NCBI RefSeq assembly: GCF_000730625.1 | Contig: NZ_BBIT01000014.1 | Span: forward strand, 124,001-188,000 | Source of the DNA: Pseudomonas oryzihabitans NBRC 102199 | GTDB taxonomy: Bacteria; Pseudomonadota; Gammaproteobacteria; Pseudomonadales; Pseudomonadaceae | Length of the DNA: 64,000 nt | Reading direction: 5' to 3' | The notes under the pieces: model-generated | Told to the model about the DNA's origin: nothing | The model's database searches: none | What the model saw: the letters and a program-made list of their open reading frames with translations, nothing else | Shown here: in pieces, positions 18,016-27,772 of the stretch | Layout of the letters: each line of letters starts with the position of its first letter | Position numbering within the stretch: the stretch's first letter is position 1 | Made by a program: the position numbers and the translations under genes

Positions 18016-20580
18016 ATGCGTATAGACCGTTTCACCAGCAAATTGCAGCTCGCTCTGGCGGATGCCCAGTCCCTGGCCGTCGGCCATGACCACCCGGCCA
18101 TCGAGCCGCTGCACCTGTTTTCCGCGCTGCTCGACCAGCAGGGCGGTTCCATTTCTCCGCTGCTGCGCCAGGTCGGCTTCGACCTCGCCAGCCTGCGCAA
18201 GACCCTGGCCGAAGAGCTGGACAAGCTGCCCAAAATCCAGAATCCCACCGGCGACGTGAATCTGTCCCAGGATCTGGCGCGCCTGCTCAACCAGGCCGAT
18301 CGTCTGGCCCAGCAGAAGGGCGACCAGTTCATCTCCAGCGAGCTGGTGCTGCTCGCCGCCATGGACGAGAACACCCGCCTCGGCAAGTTGCTGCTGGGGC
18401 AGGGCGTCTCGCGCAAGGCGCTGGAGAACGCCATCAACAACCTGCGCGGGGGCGAGGCGGTCAATGACCCCAATGCCGAAGACAGCCGCAAGGCGCTGGA
18501 CAAGTTCACCGTCGATCTCACCAAGCGCGCCGAAGACGGCAAGCTCGACCCGGTGATCGGGCGGGACGACGAGATCCGCCGCACCATCCAGGTCCTGCAG
18601 CGCCGCACCAAGAACAATCCGGTGCTGATCGGTGAGCCCGGCGTCGGCAAGACCGCCATCGCCGAGGGCTTGGCCCAGCGCATCATCAATGGCGAAGTGC
18701 CCGATGGCCTCAAGGACAAGCGCCTGCTGGCCCTGGACATGGGCGCGCTGATCGCCGGTGCCAAATTCCGCGGCGAATTCGAAGAGCGCCTCAAGGGCGT
18801 GCTCAACGAACTGGCCAAGCAGGAAGGGCGCATCATCCTCTTCATCGACGAGCTGCACACCATGGTCGGCGCCGGCAAGGCCGAGGGCGCCATGGATGCC
18901 GGCAACATGCTCAAGCCGGCCCTGGCCCGTGGCGAGCTGCACTGCGTGGGTGCCACCACCCTCGACGAGTACCGCCAGTACATCGAGAAGGACGCGGCCC
19001 TGGAGCGGCGCTTCCAGAAGGTGCTGGTGGACGAGCCGAGCGAGGAAGACACCATCGCCATCCTGCGTGGCCTCAAGGAGCGCTACGAGGTACACCACAA
19101 GGTGGCCATCACCGATGGCGCCATCATCGCCGCGGCCAAGCTGTCTCATCGCTACATCACCGATCGTCAGCTGCCGGACAAGGCCATCGACCTGATCGAC
19201 GAGGCCGCCAGCCGCATCCGCATGGAGATAGACTCCAAGCCGGAGGCCCTTGATCGCCTGGATCGCCGGCTGATCCAGCTCAAGGTGGAACGTCAGGCGC
19301 TGAAGAAGGAAGAGGACGAGGCCGCGCGCAAGCGACTGGAAAAACTCGACGAGGACATCGCCCGCCTCGAGCAGGAATACGCCGATCTGGAAGAGGTCTG
19401 GAAGGCAGAAAAAGCCGAGGTCCAGGATTCCGCCCAGTTGCAGCAGCGCATCGAGCAGGCGCGCACCGAGCTGGAGGCCGCTCGCCGCAAGGGCGACCTC
19501 AATCGCATGGCCGAGCTGCAGTACGGCACCATCCCCGATCTGGAGCGCAGCCTGCAGATGGTCGACCAGCACGAGAAGCCGGCCAACCAGCTCTTGCGCA
19601 ACAAGGTCACCGAAGACGAGATCGCCGAGGTGGTCTCCAAGTGGACCGGCATTCCGGTCAGCAAGATGCTCGAAGGCGAGCGTGACAAGCTCTTGCGCAT
19701 GGAAGAGGCCCTGCACAACCGGGTGATCGGCCAGGACGAGGCGGTCACCGCCGTGGCCAATGCCGTGCGCCGCTCGCGGGCGGGCCTGTCCGATCCGAAT
19801 CGCCCCAGCGGTTCCTTCCTCTTCCTCGGCCCGACCGGGGTGGGCAAGACCGAGCTGTGCAAGTCGCTGGCGGAGTTTCTCTTCGACACCGAAGACGCCA
19901 TGGTGCGCATCGACATGTCCGAATTCATGGAGAAGCACTCCGTGGCTCGCCTGATCGGGGCTCCGCCCGGCTATGTCGGCTATGAAGAGGGTGGCTACCT
20001 GACCGAGGCCGTGCGGCGCAAGCCTTACTCGGTGGTCCTGCTGGACGAGGTGGAAAAGGCTCATCCGGATGTCTTCAACATCCTTCTGCAGGTGCTCGAC
20101 GACGGGCGTCTGACCGACAGCCAGGGCCGAACCGTGGATTTCCGCAATGCGGTGATCGTCATGACCTCGAACCTGGGCTCGGCGCAGATCCAGGAGCTGG
20201 TCGGCGATCCCGATGCCCAGCGCGCCGCGGTGATGGATGCGGTGGCCAGTCACTTCCGCCCCGAGTTCATCAACCGGATCGATGAGGTGGTGGTGTTCGA
20301 GCCCCTGGGCCGCGAACAGATCGCCGGCATCGCCGAGATCCAGCTGCAGCACCTGCGGCAGCGCCTGGCCGAGCGTGACCTGCAGCTGGAGCTGTCGCCC
20401 GAGGCCTTGGACAAGCTGGTGGCGGTGGGTTACGACCCGGTCTACGGTGCCCGTCCGCTCAAGCGGGCGATCCAGCGCTGGATCGAGAATCCGCTGGCCC
20501 AGCGCATCCTTTCGGGCGCCTTCGCGCCGAACAGCCGCATCGAGGGCAGGGTAGAGGGCGACGAGATCGTCTTCGCCTAG
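18016..20580 (+). CDS. clpB: ClpB disaggregase (Hsp104 family)
   Basis: 854 residues, full family length: N-domain (1-145), first AAA+ domain with Walker A GEPGVGKT (206-213), coiled-coil M-domain (~400-525, charged heptads such as [18 protein letters not shown]), and second AAA+ domain with GPTGVGKT (605-612). Works with DnaK to pull apart aggregated proteins after heat stress. ATG 18016 gives the usual [11 protein letters not shown]; a TTG six bases earlier is in frame but not preferred. Preceded by a sigma-32 type promoter and followed by a hairpin terminator. Confidence 0.98.
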   Translation: MRIDRFTSKLQLALADAQSLAVGHDHPAIEPLHLFSALLDQQGGSISPLLRQVGFDLASLRKTLAEELDKLPKIQNPTGDVNLSQDLARLLNQADRLAQQKGDQFISSELVLLAAMDENTRLGKLLLGQGVSRKALENAINNLRGGEAVNDPNAEDSRKALDKFTVDLTKRAEDGKLDPVIGRDDEIRRTIQVLQRRTKNNPVLIGEPGVGKTAIAEGLAQRIINGEVPDGLKDKRLLALDMGALIAGAKFRGEFEERLKGVLNELAKQEGRIILFIDELHTMVGAGKAEGAMDAGNMLKPALARGELHCVGATTLDEYRQYIEKDAALERRFQKVLVDEPSEEDTIAILRGLKERYEVHHKVAITDGAIIAAAKLSHRYITDRQLPDKAIDLIDEAASRIRMEIDSKPEALDRLDRRLIQLKVERQALKKEEDEAARKRLEKLDEDIARLEQEYADLEEVWKAEKAEVQDSAQLQQRIEQARTELEAARRKGDLNRMAELQYGTIPDLERSLQMVDQHEKPANQLLRNKVTEDEIAEVVSKWTGIPVSKMLEGERDKLLRMEEALHNRVIGQDEAVTAVANAVRRSRAGLSDPNRPSGSFLFLGPTGVGKTELCKSLAEFLFDTEDAMVRIDMSEFMEKHSVARLIGAPPGYVGYEEGGYLTEAVRRKPYSVVLLDEVEKAHPDVFNILLQVLDDGRLTDSQGRTVDFRNAVIVMTSNLGSAQIQELVGDPDAQRAAVMDAVASHFRPEFINRIDEVVVFEPLGREQIAGIAEIQLQHLRQRLAERDLQLELSPEALDKLVAVGYDPVYGARPLKRAIQRWIENPLAQRILSGAFAPNSRIEGRVEGDEIVFA

Positions 20581-20587
20581 GAAATGA

Positions 20588-20617
20588 CCGGGCGATCCCA
20601 GGGGTCGCCCGGCCTTT
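20588..20617 (+). terminator. clpB terminator hairpin
   Basis: Stem of 8 perfect bp (20588-20595 with 20605-20612), extendable inward by a wobble pair and two GC pairs, followed by CCTTT. Seven bases after the clpB stop; short T-tract, so moderate strength. Confidence 0.7.
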
Positions 20618-20651
20618 CGCATAAATTTGTGAAAAAACAGCAGGCTAGGTG

Positions 20652-20679
20652 TTGACGTCTGTTTCCACTTCCGTAAAAT
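20652..20679 (+). promoter_or_regulatory. Sigma-70 promoter of the tRNA-Asn/Pro/Lys cluster
   Basis: TTGACG (20652-20657), 16-base spacer, TAAAAT (20674-20679), then a GC-rich discriminator GGCGC as is common for stringently controlled stable RNA genes. About 65 bases upstream of tRNA-Asn. Confidence 0.8.
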
Positions 20680-20743
20680 GGCGCACCTCACTTACGGCAA
20701 AGCCCGAAAGGCACTGACGTAAGAGGGGTTGGAAGATCGAAAT

Positions 20744-20819
20744 TCCGCGATAGCTCAGTCGGTAGAGCAAATGACTGTTAATCATTGGGTCCCTGGTTCG
20801 AGTCCAGGTCGCGGAGCCA
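20744..20819 (+). tRNA. tRNA-Asn (anticodon GTT)
   Basis: 76 nt including encoded CCA. Acceptor TCCGCGA pairs with TCGCGGA, D-arm TAGCTCAGTCGGTAGAGCA, anticodon loop CTGTTAA, T-loop GGTTCGAGTCC. First of three tRNAs likely cut from one transcript. Confidence 0.97.
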
Positions 20820-20829
20820 CTTCCATTCT

Positions 20830-20906
20830 CGGGGTATAGCGCAGCCCGGTAGCGCGCCTGCTTTGGGAGCAGGATGTCGGGAGTTCGAATCCCCCTACCC
20901 CGACCA
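20830..20906 (+). tRNA. tRNA-Pro (anticodon TGG)
   Basis: 77 nt with encoded CCA. Acceptor CGGGGTA pairs with TACCCCG; anticodon loop TTTGGGA; T-loop AGTTCGAATC. Ten bases after tRNA-Asn. Confidence 0.97.
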
Positions 20907-20911
20907 TATTT

Positions 20912-20987
20912 GGGTCGTTAGCTCAGTCGGTAGAGCAGTTGGCTTTTAACCAATTGGTCGTAGGTTCGAATCCTACACGACCCACCA
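20912..20987 (+). tRNA. tRNA-Lys (anticodon TTT)
   Basis: 76 nt with encoded CCA. Acceptor GGGTCGT pairs with ACGACCC; anticodon loop CTTTTAA; T-loop GGTTCGAATCC. Last of the cluster, five bases after tRNA-Pro; a terminator begins ten bases downstream. Confidence 0.97.
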
Positions 20988-20997
20988 TTTTTACCAG

Positions 20998-21021
20998 AAA
21001 CCCTCCGCAAGGAGGGTTTTT
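20998..21021 (+). terminator. Terminator of the tRNA cluster
   Basis: Perfect 9-bp stem (20998-21006 with 21011-21019), GCAA tetraloop and a run of five T ending at 21021. Confidence 0.9.
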
Positions 21022-21321
21022 GCGTTTCTAGGGCATCGTTTTCTCTGTCCGAGATCTGGTCCCTCTGCTTGTGAGGCGCGCATCCCGCCAGGGCTCAGGC
21101 CGAGTTGCTCCCTCAAATGCCGCTGCTTCAAGCAGATCCTGGGACAAGGCGTGTTCCGGTCTGCCACCCTCGCTTCTGCCCGCCGCGCTCTATTTCGCCC
21201 ATCTCCGGCGAACGCCTTGATCCAGGTGGTTACCCGCGCCTATCGAAGCGATAGCCGGTCATAGCGACTGCCTGAGCCCTTACTACTATCAGGTGAAGTC
21301 ACGGGTTTTCAGGCGGTGCGG
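21022..21321 (+). other. 300-base gap before minor-pilin cassette 2
   Basis: No open frame here looks coding and no further tRNA is present. It must hold the promoter of the fimU-pilVWX-pilY1 operon, but no convincing sigma-70 or sigma-54 site and no clear AlgR-type site (CCGTTCGTC) was found by eye. Confidence 0.5.
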
Positions 21322-21855
21322 ATGCAGTCGAAGCGCCTCTCGGGTTTTACGCTCATCGAGGTCCTGGTCGTCATAGCGTTGCTGGGCATCGTCACGGCGC
21401 TGGCGGCGCCTGGCTTCGCGAGCCTGGTGCAAAGCAACCGTGTCCAGGCGGCAGCGGGGGAATTGCAGCGCGCCCTCTATTACGCGCGCAGCGAAGCCAT
21501 GAGTCGCGGTGTGAATGTCGTGGTCACCACGGATCCGGAGGATGCCAACGGGTGGATGGGCGCGCTGAGGATCACTACGGTCAAGACGGTAGTGCTGCCC
21601 ACCGCCGAAGTCTTGCGGCAGTACAGCGGGGGACTGGGTAACGGCGTCAACGGAACCGGATCCATGGGAGGTACCCCCCTGACCAGTCTGACCTTCCAAC
21701 CCAATGGCAGCCTGAAACTCAGCGGTGAAGCCACCATTCGCGTCTGCGCTACCAATGCGCTCACCCAGGGCAAGCAATTCACTCTCAGTCAGGGCGGGGT
21801 GCTGACTGTGACCAACTATGCGCCTAACCGTGCCAGCACCGTGGGGTGCAGCTAG
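21322..21855 (+). CDS. fimU: Type IV minor pilin FimU/FimT family (cassette 2)
   Basis: 177 residues from ATG 21322 (a GTG six bases earlier is possible). Leader MQSKRLSG, PilD cleavage before F9, helix FTLIEVLVVIALLGIVTALA with Glu5, then the GspH/FimT-type APGFASLVQSNRVQAAAGELQRALYYARSEAMSRG. First gene of a second minor-pilin operon; its stop is directly followed by the pilV start. After the N-terminal helix it shares little with the cassette 1 FimU. Confidence 0.88.
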   Translation: MQSKRLSGFTLIEVLVVIALLGIVTALAAPGFASLVQSNRVQAAAGELQRALYYARSEAMSRGVNVVVTTDPEDANGWMGALRITTVKTVVLPTAEVLRQYSGGLGNGVNGTGSMGGTPLTSLTFQPNGSLKLSGEATIRVCATNALTQGKQFTLSQGGVLTVTNYAPNRASTVGCS

Positions 21856-22452
21856 ATGAAGCGCTGGCAAGGTGGGTTCAGCATGATCGAGGTGCTGGTC
21901 AGTCTGGTGATCATCTGCATCGGCGTGTTGGGCATGGTGGCTTTGCAGACCCGCAGTGTGGCGCTGTCCCAGGATTCGGTGCAGCGCAGCAATGCCATGG
22001 TGCTGGCCAACGACCTGCTCGAGTTGATGCGCAGCAACCGCGATCAGGTGGTGGCGAGCGACAAGGTCAAGATCGACGGGGCCTACATCAAGCAGCCTGG
22101 TACCAACTTTCGCACCAAGGCGCTTGATGCGGGCAAGACCTGCCTGGCCCGGGATCGCTCTGCAGGCGGGGAAACGGTCGCCGGGCAGGATCTGGGGTGT
22201 TGGCTGAATCAGGTAAAGGCGCTGCTACCCGTGACGGACGCCTTGATCGCCAGCAGCTTCGCGGTCTGTCCAGCGTCCGGCGTACCGAAACTGCCGTCCA
22301 GCGATCCTGCGGGCAACACGACGCCGCTGGGTGCCTGCGAGACCAATGCGGTGGCACCGGTGATGGTGGTGGTGGCCTGGCAGGACGTCAGCAACGATTC
22401 GCTGAATTGCCCCAAGGGCGTCTGCTACTACGCCTTGCGCTCGGAGCTGTAG
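21856..22452 (+). CDS. pilV: Type IV minor pilin PilV (cassette 2)
   Basis: 198 residues; leader MKRWQGG, cleavage before F8, helix FSMIEVLVSLVIICIGVLGMVALQ with Glu5, then LANDLLELMRSNRDQ as in PilV. Six cysteines in the globular part (KTCLARD, LGCWLNQ, AVCPASG, GACETN, NCPKGVCYY) suggest several disulfides, unlike the cassette 1 PilV, which lacks them. Zero spacing to fimU; pilW follows after three bases. Confidence 0.9.
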   Translation: MKRWQGGFSMIEVLVSLVIICIGVLGMVALQTRSVALSQDSVQRSNAMVLANDLLELMRSNRDQVVASDKVKIDGAYIKQPGTNFRTKALDAGKTCLARDRSAGGETVAGQDLGCWLNQVKALLPVTDALIASSFAVCPASGVPKLPSSDPAGNTTPLGACETNAVAPVMVVVAWQDVSNDSLNCPKGVCYYALRSEL

Positions 22453-22455
22453 GCC

Positions 22456-23241
22456 ATGCTCATCATGTCGCGTAGCCAGAAGGGTTTTTCACTCATCGAG
22501 ATGATGATCGCCCTGACCGTGGGTACCTTTCTGGTGTTGGGCGTCTCGCAGATCTATATCAACAACAAGCGCAGTTTTCTCTTCCAGCAAGGCCAGACCG
22601 GCAATCGCAACAACGCTCAGCTGACCTTGCAGGTGCTCGACCGGCAACTGGCACGGACCGGCTTCCGCGCGGAAATCCGTTATCAGGGTAGCCTCCAAGC
22701 AGCCTTTCCGGCGGTCGGTGAGGTAAAGGATACCGATGACATCAGCTGTCCAGCTTTTGCCGCTGGCGCCACCTTCGCGGCGACCACGGACAGCGCCAAT
22801 GCGCCCACCGGCGTCTGCATTCGCTATCAGGGCGCATTGGACAGCAAGGACCAGGACTGTCTGGGCAACCCCATCCCGCGGGTGAACCTCAATGCCGGCG
22901 GCAACGTGCTGCTCAAGCTGCGCTACACCGCGGGCAATACCCCGGGCGGGGGCACCCTGAGCTGCACCGTCTGGAGCGAGCGTGGGGGCGCGCTGACGCG
23001 CAAGGGCAGTGCGGTGCTGGTGCAGGGGCTGCAGGATTTTCGCTGGTCCATTCCGCCCAAGGCGGATGCACCGGCCGTGCGCTACGCGGCGTTGCTCAGC
23101 ACCACGGAGGCATTAACCAGCGATGTGGCCAGTAATACGGCTGCCAATTGGCAGACCCTGACCGGCCTGCAGATCGCGGACGCCAGTCGACCCATGCAGA
23201 TACTGCAGAGCACCGTTACCCTGAGGAATCTGGCGCTATGA
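22456..23241 (+). CDS. pilW: Type IV minor pilin PilW (cassette 2)
   Basis: 261 residues; leader MLIMSRSQKG, cleavage before F11, helix FSLIEMMIALTVGTFLVLGV with Glu5, and the PilW-type LTLQVLDRQLARTGFRAE. GGAG at 22443-22446 fits the ATG at 22456; ATG 22465 is an alternative that leaves a 7-residue leader. Overlaps pilX by four bases. Considerably shorter than the cassette 1 PilW (344 residues). Confidence 0.9.
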   Translation: MLIMSRSQKGFSLIEMMIALTVGTFLVLGVSQIYINNKRSFLFQQGQTGNRNNAQLTLQVLDRQLARTGFRAEIRYQGSLQAAFPAVGEVKDTDDISCPAFAAGATFAATTDSANAPTGVCIRYQGALDSKDQDCLGNPIPRVNLNAGGNVLLKLRYTAGNTPGGGTLSCTVWSERGGALTRKGSAVLVQGLQDFRWSIPPKADAPAVRYAALLSTTEALTSDVASNTAANWQTLTGLQIADASRPMQILQSTVTLRNLAL

Positions 23242-23843
23242 GTCCAGTCATTGGCAGGCAGCGCGGCGCGACCTTGCTGATCGCCCTGGTGATGTTGCTG
23301 CTGCTGTCGCTACTGGCCGCCTCCAGCATGCGTCAGACCTTGCTGCAGGCCCGCAGCGGCGGCGCCGCCTTGGAAAACACCCAGGCCTTCAATGCCGCAG
23401 AGGCGGCGCTACGCGAAGGTGAGCGGCGATTGGTGGCCCTCAGTCAGCAACCGTCCTTTACCGCCTTCAGTGCCGGCTTTGCCAGCTGTTCGGAAAGTGT
23501 CCCAGCGGTACGCAGTGCCTTCGCCAAGCCACCAACCGGTGACCTGTGCATCCTGACCAAGGCCAGCGATCTCAATACCGGTGCCCTGACCCAGACCTGG
23601 GCAGCGGCAGCGCTCCAGGCGAGCGGGACCGATCCTACGACGCGGACGGTTGCCTACCGCGGCTCCGATGGCAGCGCTTCCTTCGCCCAGACACCCCGCT
23701 GGGTCGTGACAGCCATCGGTAGCAGTTCGGTCGATGTCTCGGCGCCCGCCACCAACCTGTTCCGGATCACCGCCGTGGCCCAGGATCGCGGCAAGCGCTT
23801 TCCGGTGATTCTGCAGAGCGTCGTCGCCCTGGAGGTGCCATGA
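23238..23843 (+). CDS. pilX: Type IV minor pilin PilX (cassette 2)
   Basis: 201 residues from the ATG overlapping the pilW stop (ATGA). Leader MSPVIGRQRG, cleavage before A11, helix ATLLIALVMLLLLSLLAASSM; mature residue 5 is Ile, not Glu, as usual for PilX. Then FNAAEAALREGERRL, the conserved PilX amphipathic helix. Ends with an ATGA overlap into pilY1. Confidence 0.9.
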   Translation: MSPVIGRQRGATLLIALVMLLLLSLLAASSMRQTLLQARSGGAALENTQAFNAAEAALREGERRLVALSQQPSFTAFSAGFASCSESVPAVRSAFAKPPTGDLCILTKASDLNTGALTQTWAAAALQASGTDPTTRTVAYRGSDGSASFAQTPRWVVTAIGSSSVDVSAPATNLFRITAVAQDRGKRFPVILQSVVALEVP

Positions 23844-26800
23844 GTCGGGCTGCATTAGGCATTGGAACTCTGGCCCTCCTATTAACCTTGGCCGCACCTG
23901 CGACGCAGGCCGCGGCCTTGAATCTCAGTCAGCAGCCATTGTTCCTGACCAATAGTGTCGGTCCCAATCTGTTCGTCACGCTGGATAACTCCACCAGCAT
24001 GCAGATGGCGGTTGTGCCGGATGCGTCGAATACCGATGCCATCCGACCAACCCGTCGCGCTAAATCGGCGGCTTTCAATAGCCTCTACTACAATCCGGCG
24101 ATTACTTATCCGGCGCCCTATGCGGTGAGCTACAGCACTACGGGCGGACTGACCCGTACGCGACTGGCGACCAGCTTTACCAGTGCCTACGTAAACGGCT
24201 ATCGACCGAGCTTGGGTAGTGTCAATCTCGCCACCGACTACCGCGTGAGCTGGAGCTATAACCCTAATTTGGTGACTACAGATTCCAATGTGGCGCGGGG
24301 TAATGCCTACGGAAACCCGGGGCTGCAGAACAATAGCCCGAGCATGCTGGCGGAGAACCCGTCTCAGGATTTTTTCAGTAGTGGTACTTACCGTGGAACA
24401 AGCGCGACCTATGGCAGCCTCACGCTGCTCAATATCTTGTTGGGTGCCGGCTTCACCGAGAACATCAACGGTGCCCAAGTCAGTATCAGTGACGCCTCCC
24501 TGCTTGAGCGCCTGCTGACGGGAGCTGCGCTCAACGGTGGCTGTACCGCGAGCATTGCCAATACGGCGGCGGTCACCTACAGCAATGTTACCTGTACCCG
24601 AAACGTGGACTATGGACTGCTTGGGGTGGTTTCCTCGGTCAACTACACGGTCACGGCCAATACCAACATTTCTGCTGCCATCACTGGCGTACAGGCCTAC
24701 TACTATCTCTACGATACGACGCTCAGCACCTGTCTTCCCGTCGCCTTGCAGACCGAGGGCTGTTACCGGCGGGTACTGGTCGGCAGCTCTTCCGGTCCCA
24801 ACGGGACGGACGAAAGGCAGAACTTCGCCAACTGGTATTCCTTCTATCGCAGTCGCGCCCTAGCGGCTCAAACTTCGACCAACCTGGCCTTGGCGGATGC
24901 GTCGGAAAATCTCCGGCTTGGCTGGCAGGCACTGGGAACCAGCGACAGTTGCATCCTGGTAGCGGCCAATGCCAACTGTCGCGGTATCAGCAACTCCGGT
25001 TCAACTGCCTACGATAATCGGCTGAGACCCTTTACCGGTGCGCACCGAGCCGCTTTCTTCACCTGGCTCGGAGAAGTCTATTACAACCAGAGCACGCCGC
25101 TGCTCCAGGCGGTTGCTCGCGTTGGCGAACTGCTCAAGACCAGCGGTAGCAACAGTCCATATGCGTACGATCCGGGTAATAGCGAGTCGCCTGTCTACGG
25201 CTGTCGCGCCAGCTACAGTCTGGTGGTGACCGATGGTATCTGGAACTCTGCGCTGAATTCCGGCAACGTCGATGGTACAGCCGCAACCCTTCCGGACGGG
25301 CAGCAGTACTCACCACAGGCACCGTTCCAGGACACTACGGCCAGCACTCTCGCAGACCTGGCCTTTCTCTACTGGCGCACCGATGCCCAGCCCGGTCTCG
25401 ACAACAAGGTACCGCCCTACAATACCGTGACCAGCAATGAGGTACGGGGGACCACTACGCTTTCGCCCTACTGGAATCCGCGTAACGACCCAGCCACCTG
25501 GCAGCACCTCACGGGGTTCTACGTGGGTATCGGCTTGAGCAGTGCGCTGGTCAATCCTGATTGGGATGGCGATACCTTTGCCGGCGGCTACGCTGGCTTG
25601 GCCGCAGGTACTACGCCCTGGCCGGTGGCGGGTGCGGACAACTCGGTCAATCAGAACAATGTCTATGACCTCTGGCACGCGGCGATCAATTCGCGCGGCG
25701 AGTTCTTCAGCGCGGAAAATGCCAGTGATCTGATCAACTCCCTTGGCAAGGTCGTCACGCGCATCACCCAGTCCACCAGCGTCGGGGCCAGCCAGACCGT
25801 TTCCCCCACCCGGGTAGGGGATACCACCGCGCTCTTCACCTATTCCCCGTCCTTTTCCAGTGCCGACTGGAGCGGGGATATCATCAAGTACCAACGCACG
25901 GGTACCACCCAGACGCGGATCTGGAGCGCCGCTCAACAGCTTGATGGCAGGTTCGCTACGGGTAATACCGGCTTCGGCACCCGCAAGATCTACATGGCCA
26001 AGGGCGGCGCCTTGACCGATTTCGCCTGGGCGAATCTGAATGCCGACCAACAACTCAGGCTCAACAAGACCGCCGGTGGTGCCACCGACACCTATGGCAG
26101 TCGCCGGGTGGATTATCTGCGCGGGGATCGCAGTCTGGAAGCGCCGGGAGCTACGCCGTCGTTCCGTCCGCGTAGCCATATCCTTGGTGATATCGTGAAT
26201 TCCTCTCCGGTGGTGGTGGACGGTCCCAACAGTCCCATCGCTCTGATGAATGCGACCGTCGGCGACAACTCCTACGCGACGTTCCGCAGCACCAACGCGT
26301 CCCGTGAGCGACGTATCTATGTCGGTGCCAACGACGGCATGCTGCATGCCTTCAACGATCAGGGGCAGGAGGTCTATGCCTTCGTTCCCAGCGCGGTCAT
26401 CGGCAATCTCAATCGACTGACCGAGCGCAGCTATAACGGTGGGGGCCATCAGTCCTATGTCGACAACACGCCAGTGGTAGGCGACGTCTATTTCAACGGG
26501 GCCTGGCGCACGGTACTGATCGGCACGCTGCGCGGGGGAGGGCGGGGCATCTTCGCGCTGGATATCACCAATCCCAATGCCCCAGCGCTGCTCTGGGAAA
26601 AGTCGGACGCGGATGCCAGCTACAAGGACCTGGGCTTCACCTACGCGCAGCCGATCATCACCCGGCTGCATACCGGTGGTTGGGCAGTGGTGGTCAGCAA
26701 CGGTTACAACAGTGCGCAGGACAACGCCGTGCTCTATGTGATGAACGTGGCCGACGGCAGCCTGATCAAGGCCTTGCCGGCCAGCGATAACATCGCCACA

Positions 26801-27751
26801 CCCAACGGCCTGAGTTCGCCCTTCGTGGCCGATGTCGATGGCGACCTGATCGCCGACTATGCCTATGCCGGTGACCTCCACGGCAATCTCTGGCGCTTCG
26901 ACCTGATCGGCACCTCCCTGACCGCAACGGCCGCAGCAGACAACTTCCGTGTTGCCTTCGGGGGGCGGCCCCTCTATACCGCCCAGGCTAGTAGCCTGGC
27001 GCCCGGTACCACCAATCTGGTCCAGCCGATCACCGCCAGTCCTTCAGTCGTGGCTCATCCCAGTGGAACGGGGCATCTGGTGCTCTTTGGTACCGGTAAA
27101 TACCTCGAGGCCAGCGATGCCCTCGCCAATACCAGCAAGGCCATGACGCTCTATGGCATCTGGGATCGCCAGACCGATGGGGCGGCGGCCAGCAGTACTC
27201 CGGTACTGACGATCGCCAACCTCCAGCAGCAGACCCTGGGTACCGACCAGCGCATCAGCTACATCAGTTCTGCCGGCTCCAGCGTCAGCAGTACGGCGAA
27301 CACCCTCTCCACGACGTCGGTCAGCTATGACGCCACTACGGCGACCAATGGCAAACAGGGCTGGTATCTGAACCTGCCCTTGAATGGCGAATTGGTAATC
27401 AACAAGCCCCAACTGTTCAGCGGCACCCTGCTGATGAGTTCGCTGATTCCCAGCACCGACGCCTGTACCGCTGGGGTCACCACCTACCTCTATGCTCTGG
27501 ATCCCTACACTGGCGGCAACAACAGCGGCCTGTTCAACCTGGGGACGGATACGGTCTATGGGCGTATCCAGCTCGATGGTCTGCTCGGTGGGATCGTGCC
27601 CTTCGTCTACGGTGATGGCACTTTCAGCATGGAAGGGACCCTGGCGGATGCGGCGATCTATGGCAGCGACGGCAAGTCGCCGAATGGCTTGCGGGGTGAC
27701 CTGCCCGCCAGTCGCCGCCAGACCTGGCGCGTCATCACCAACCAGGACTAG
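23840..27751 (+). CDS. pilY1: PilY1-type pilus tip adhesin (cassette 2, with MIDAS-like metal site)
   Basis: 1303 residues; signal peptide cut near ATQA/AALN (~24). The N-terminus QQPLFLTNSVGPNLFVTLDNSTSM resembles P. aeruginosa PilY1 and keeps a DxSxS metal motif (D49, S51, S53) of a von Willebrand A-like domain. The C-terminal beta-propeller has [30 protein letters not shown] and GNLWRFDL; a canonical calcium loop DVDGDLIAD lies at ~998-1006. Role: tip adhesin and control of pilus extension and retraction. Last gene of cassette 2, ended by a strong terminator; no pilY2 or pilE follows, unlike cassette 1 and P. aeruginosa. Confidence 0.92.
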   Translation: MSRAALGIGTLALLLTLAAPATQAAALNLSQQPLFLTNSVGPNLFVTLDNSTSMQMAVVPDASNTDAIRPTRRAKSAAFNSLYYNPAITYPAPYAVSYSTTGGLTRTRLATSFTSAYVNGYRPSLGSVNLATDYRVSWSYNPNLVTTDSNVARGNAYGNPGLQNNSPSMLAENPSQDFFSSGTYRGTSATYGSLTLLNILLGAGFTENINGAQVSISDASLLERLLTGAALNGGCTASIANTAAVTYSNVTCTRNVDYGLLGVVSSVNYTVTANTNISAAITGVQAYYYLYDTTLSTCLPVALQTEGCYRRVLVGSSSGPNGTDERQNFANWYSFYRSRALAAQTSTNLALADASENLRLGWQALGTSDSCILVAANANCRGISNSGSTAYDNRLRPFTGAHRAAFFTWLGEVYYNQSTPLLQAVARVGELLKTSGSNSPYAYDPGNSESPVYGCRASYSLVVTDGIWNSALNSGNVDGTAATLPDGQQYSPQAPFQDTTASTLADLAFLYWRTDAQPGLDNKVPPYNTVTSNEVRGTTTLSPYWNPRNDPATWQHLTGFYVGIGLSSALVNPDWDGDTFAGGYAGLAAGTTPWPVAGADNSVNQNNVYDLWHAAINSRGEFFSAENASDLINSLGKVVTRITQSTSVGASQTVSPTRVGDTTALFTYSPSFSSADWSGDIIKYQRTGTTQTRIWSAAQQLDGRFATGNTGFGTRKIYMAKGGALTDFAWANLNADQQLRLNKTAGGATDTYGSRRVDYLRGDRSLEAPGATPSFRPRSHILGDIVNSSPVVVDGPNSPIALMNATVGDNSYATFRSTNASRERRIYVGANDGMLHAFNDQGQEVYAFVPSAVIGNLNRLTERSYNGGGHQSYVDNTPVVGDVYFNGAWRTVLIGTLRGGGRGIFALDITNPNAPALLWEKSDADASYKDLGFTYAQPIITRLHTGGWAVVVSNGYNSAQDNAVLYVMNVADGSLIKALPASDNIATPNGLSSPFVADVDGDLIADYAYAGDLHGNLWRFDLIGTSLTATAAADNFRVAFGGRPLYTAQASSLAPGTTNLVQPITASPSVVAHPSGTGHLVLFGTGKYLEASDALANTSKAMTLYGIWDRQTDGAAASSTPVLTIANLQQQTLGTDQRISYISSAGSSVSSTANTLSTTSVSYDATTATNGKQGWYLNLPLNGELVINKPQLFSGTLLMSSLIPSTDACTAGVTTYLYALDPYTGGNNSGLFNLGTDTVYGRIQLDGLLGGIVPFVYGDGTFSMEGTLADAAIYGSDGKSPNGLRGDLPASRRQTWRVITNQD

Positions 27752-27772
27752 CGGCAGCAGCTTTCACGCAGG

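Noticed and set aside
17998..20691. An 897-codon open frame antisense to clpB
   Set aside because: It mirrors ClpB codon for codon; long antisense frames are common in GC-rich genes. It has low-complexity His/Gly/Leu-rich sequence and no family.
21022..21321. AlgR or Vfr site upstream of cassette 2
   Set aside because: No stretch matched the known cores closely enough to report.
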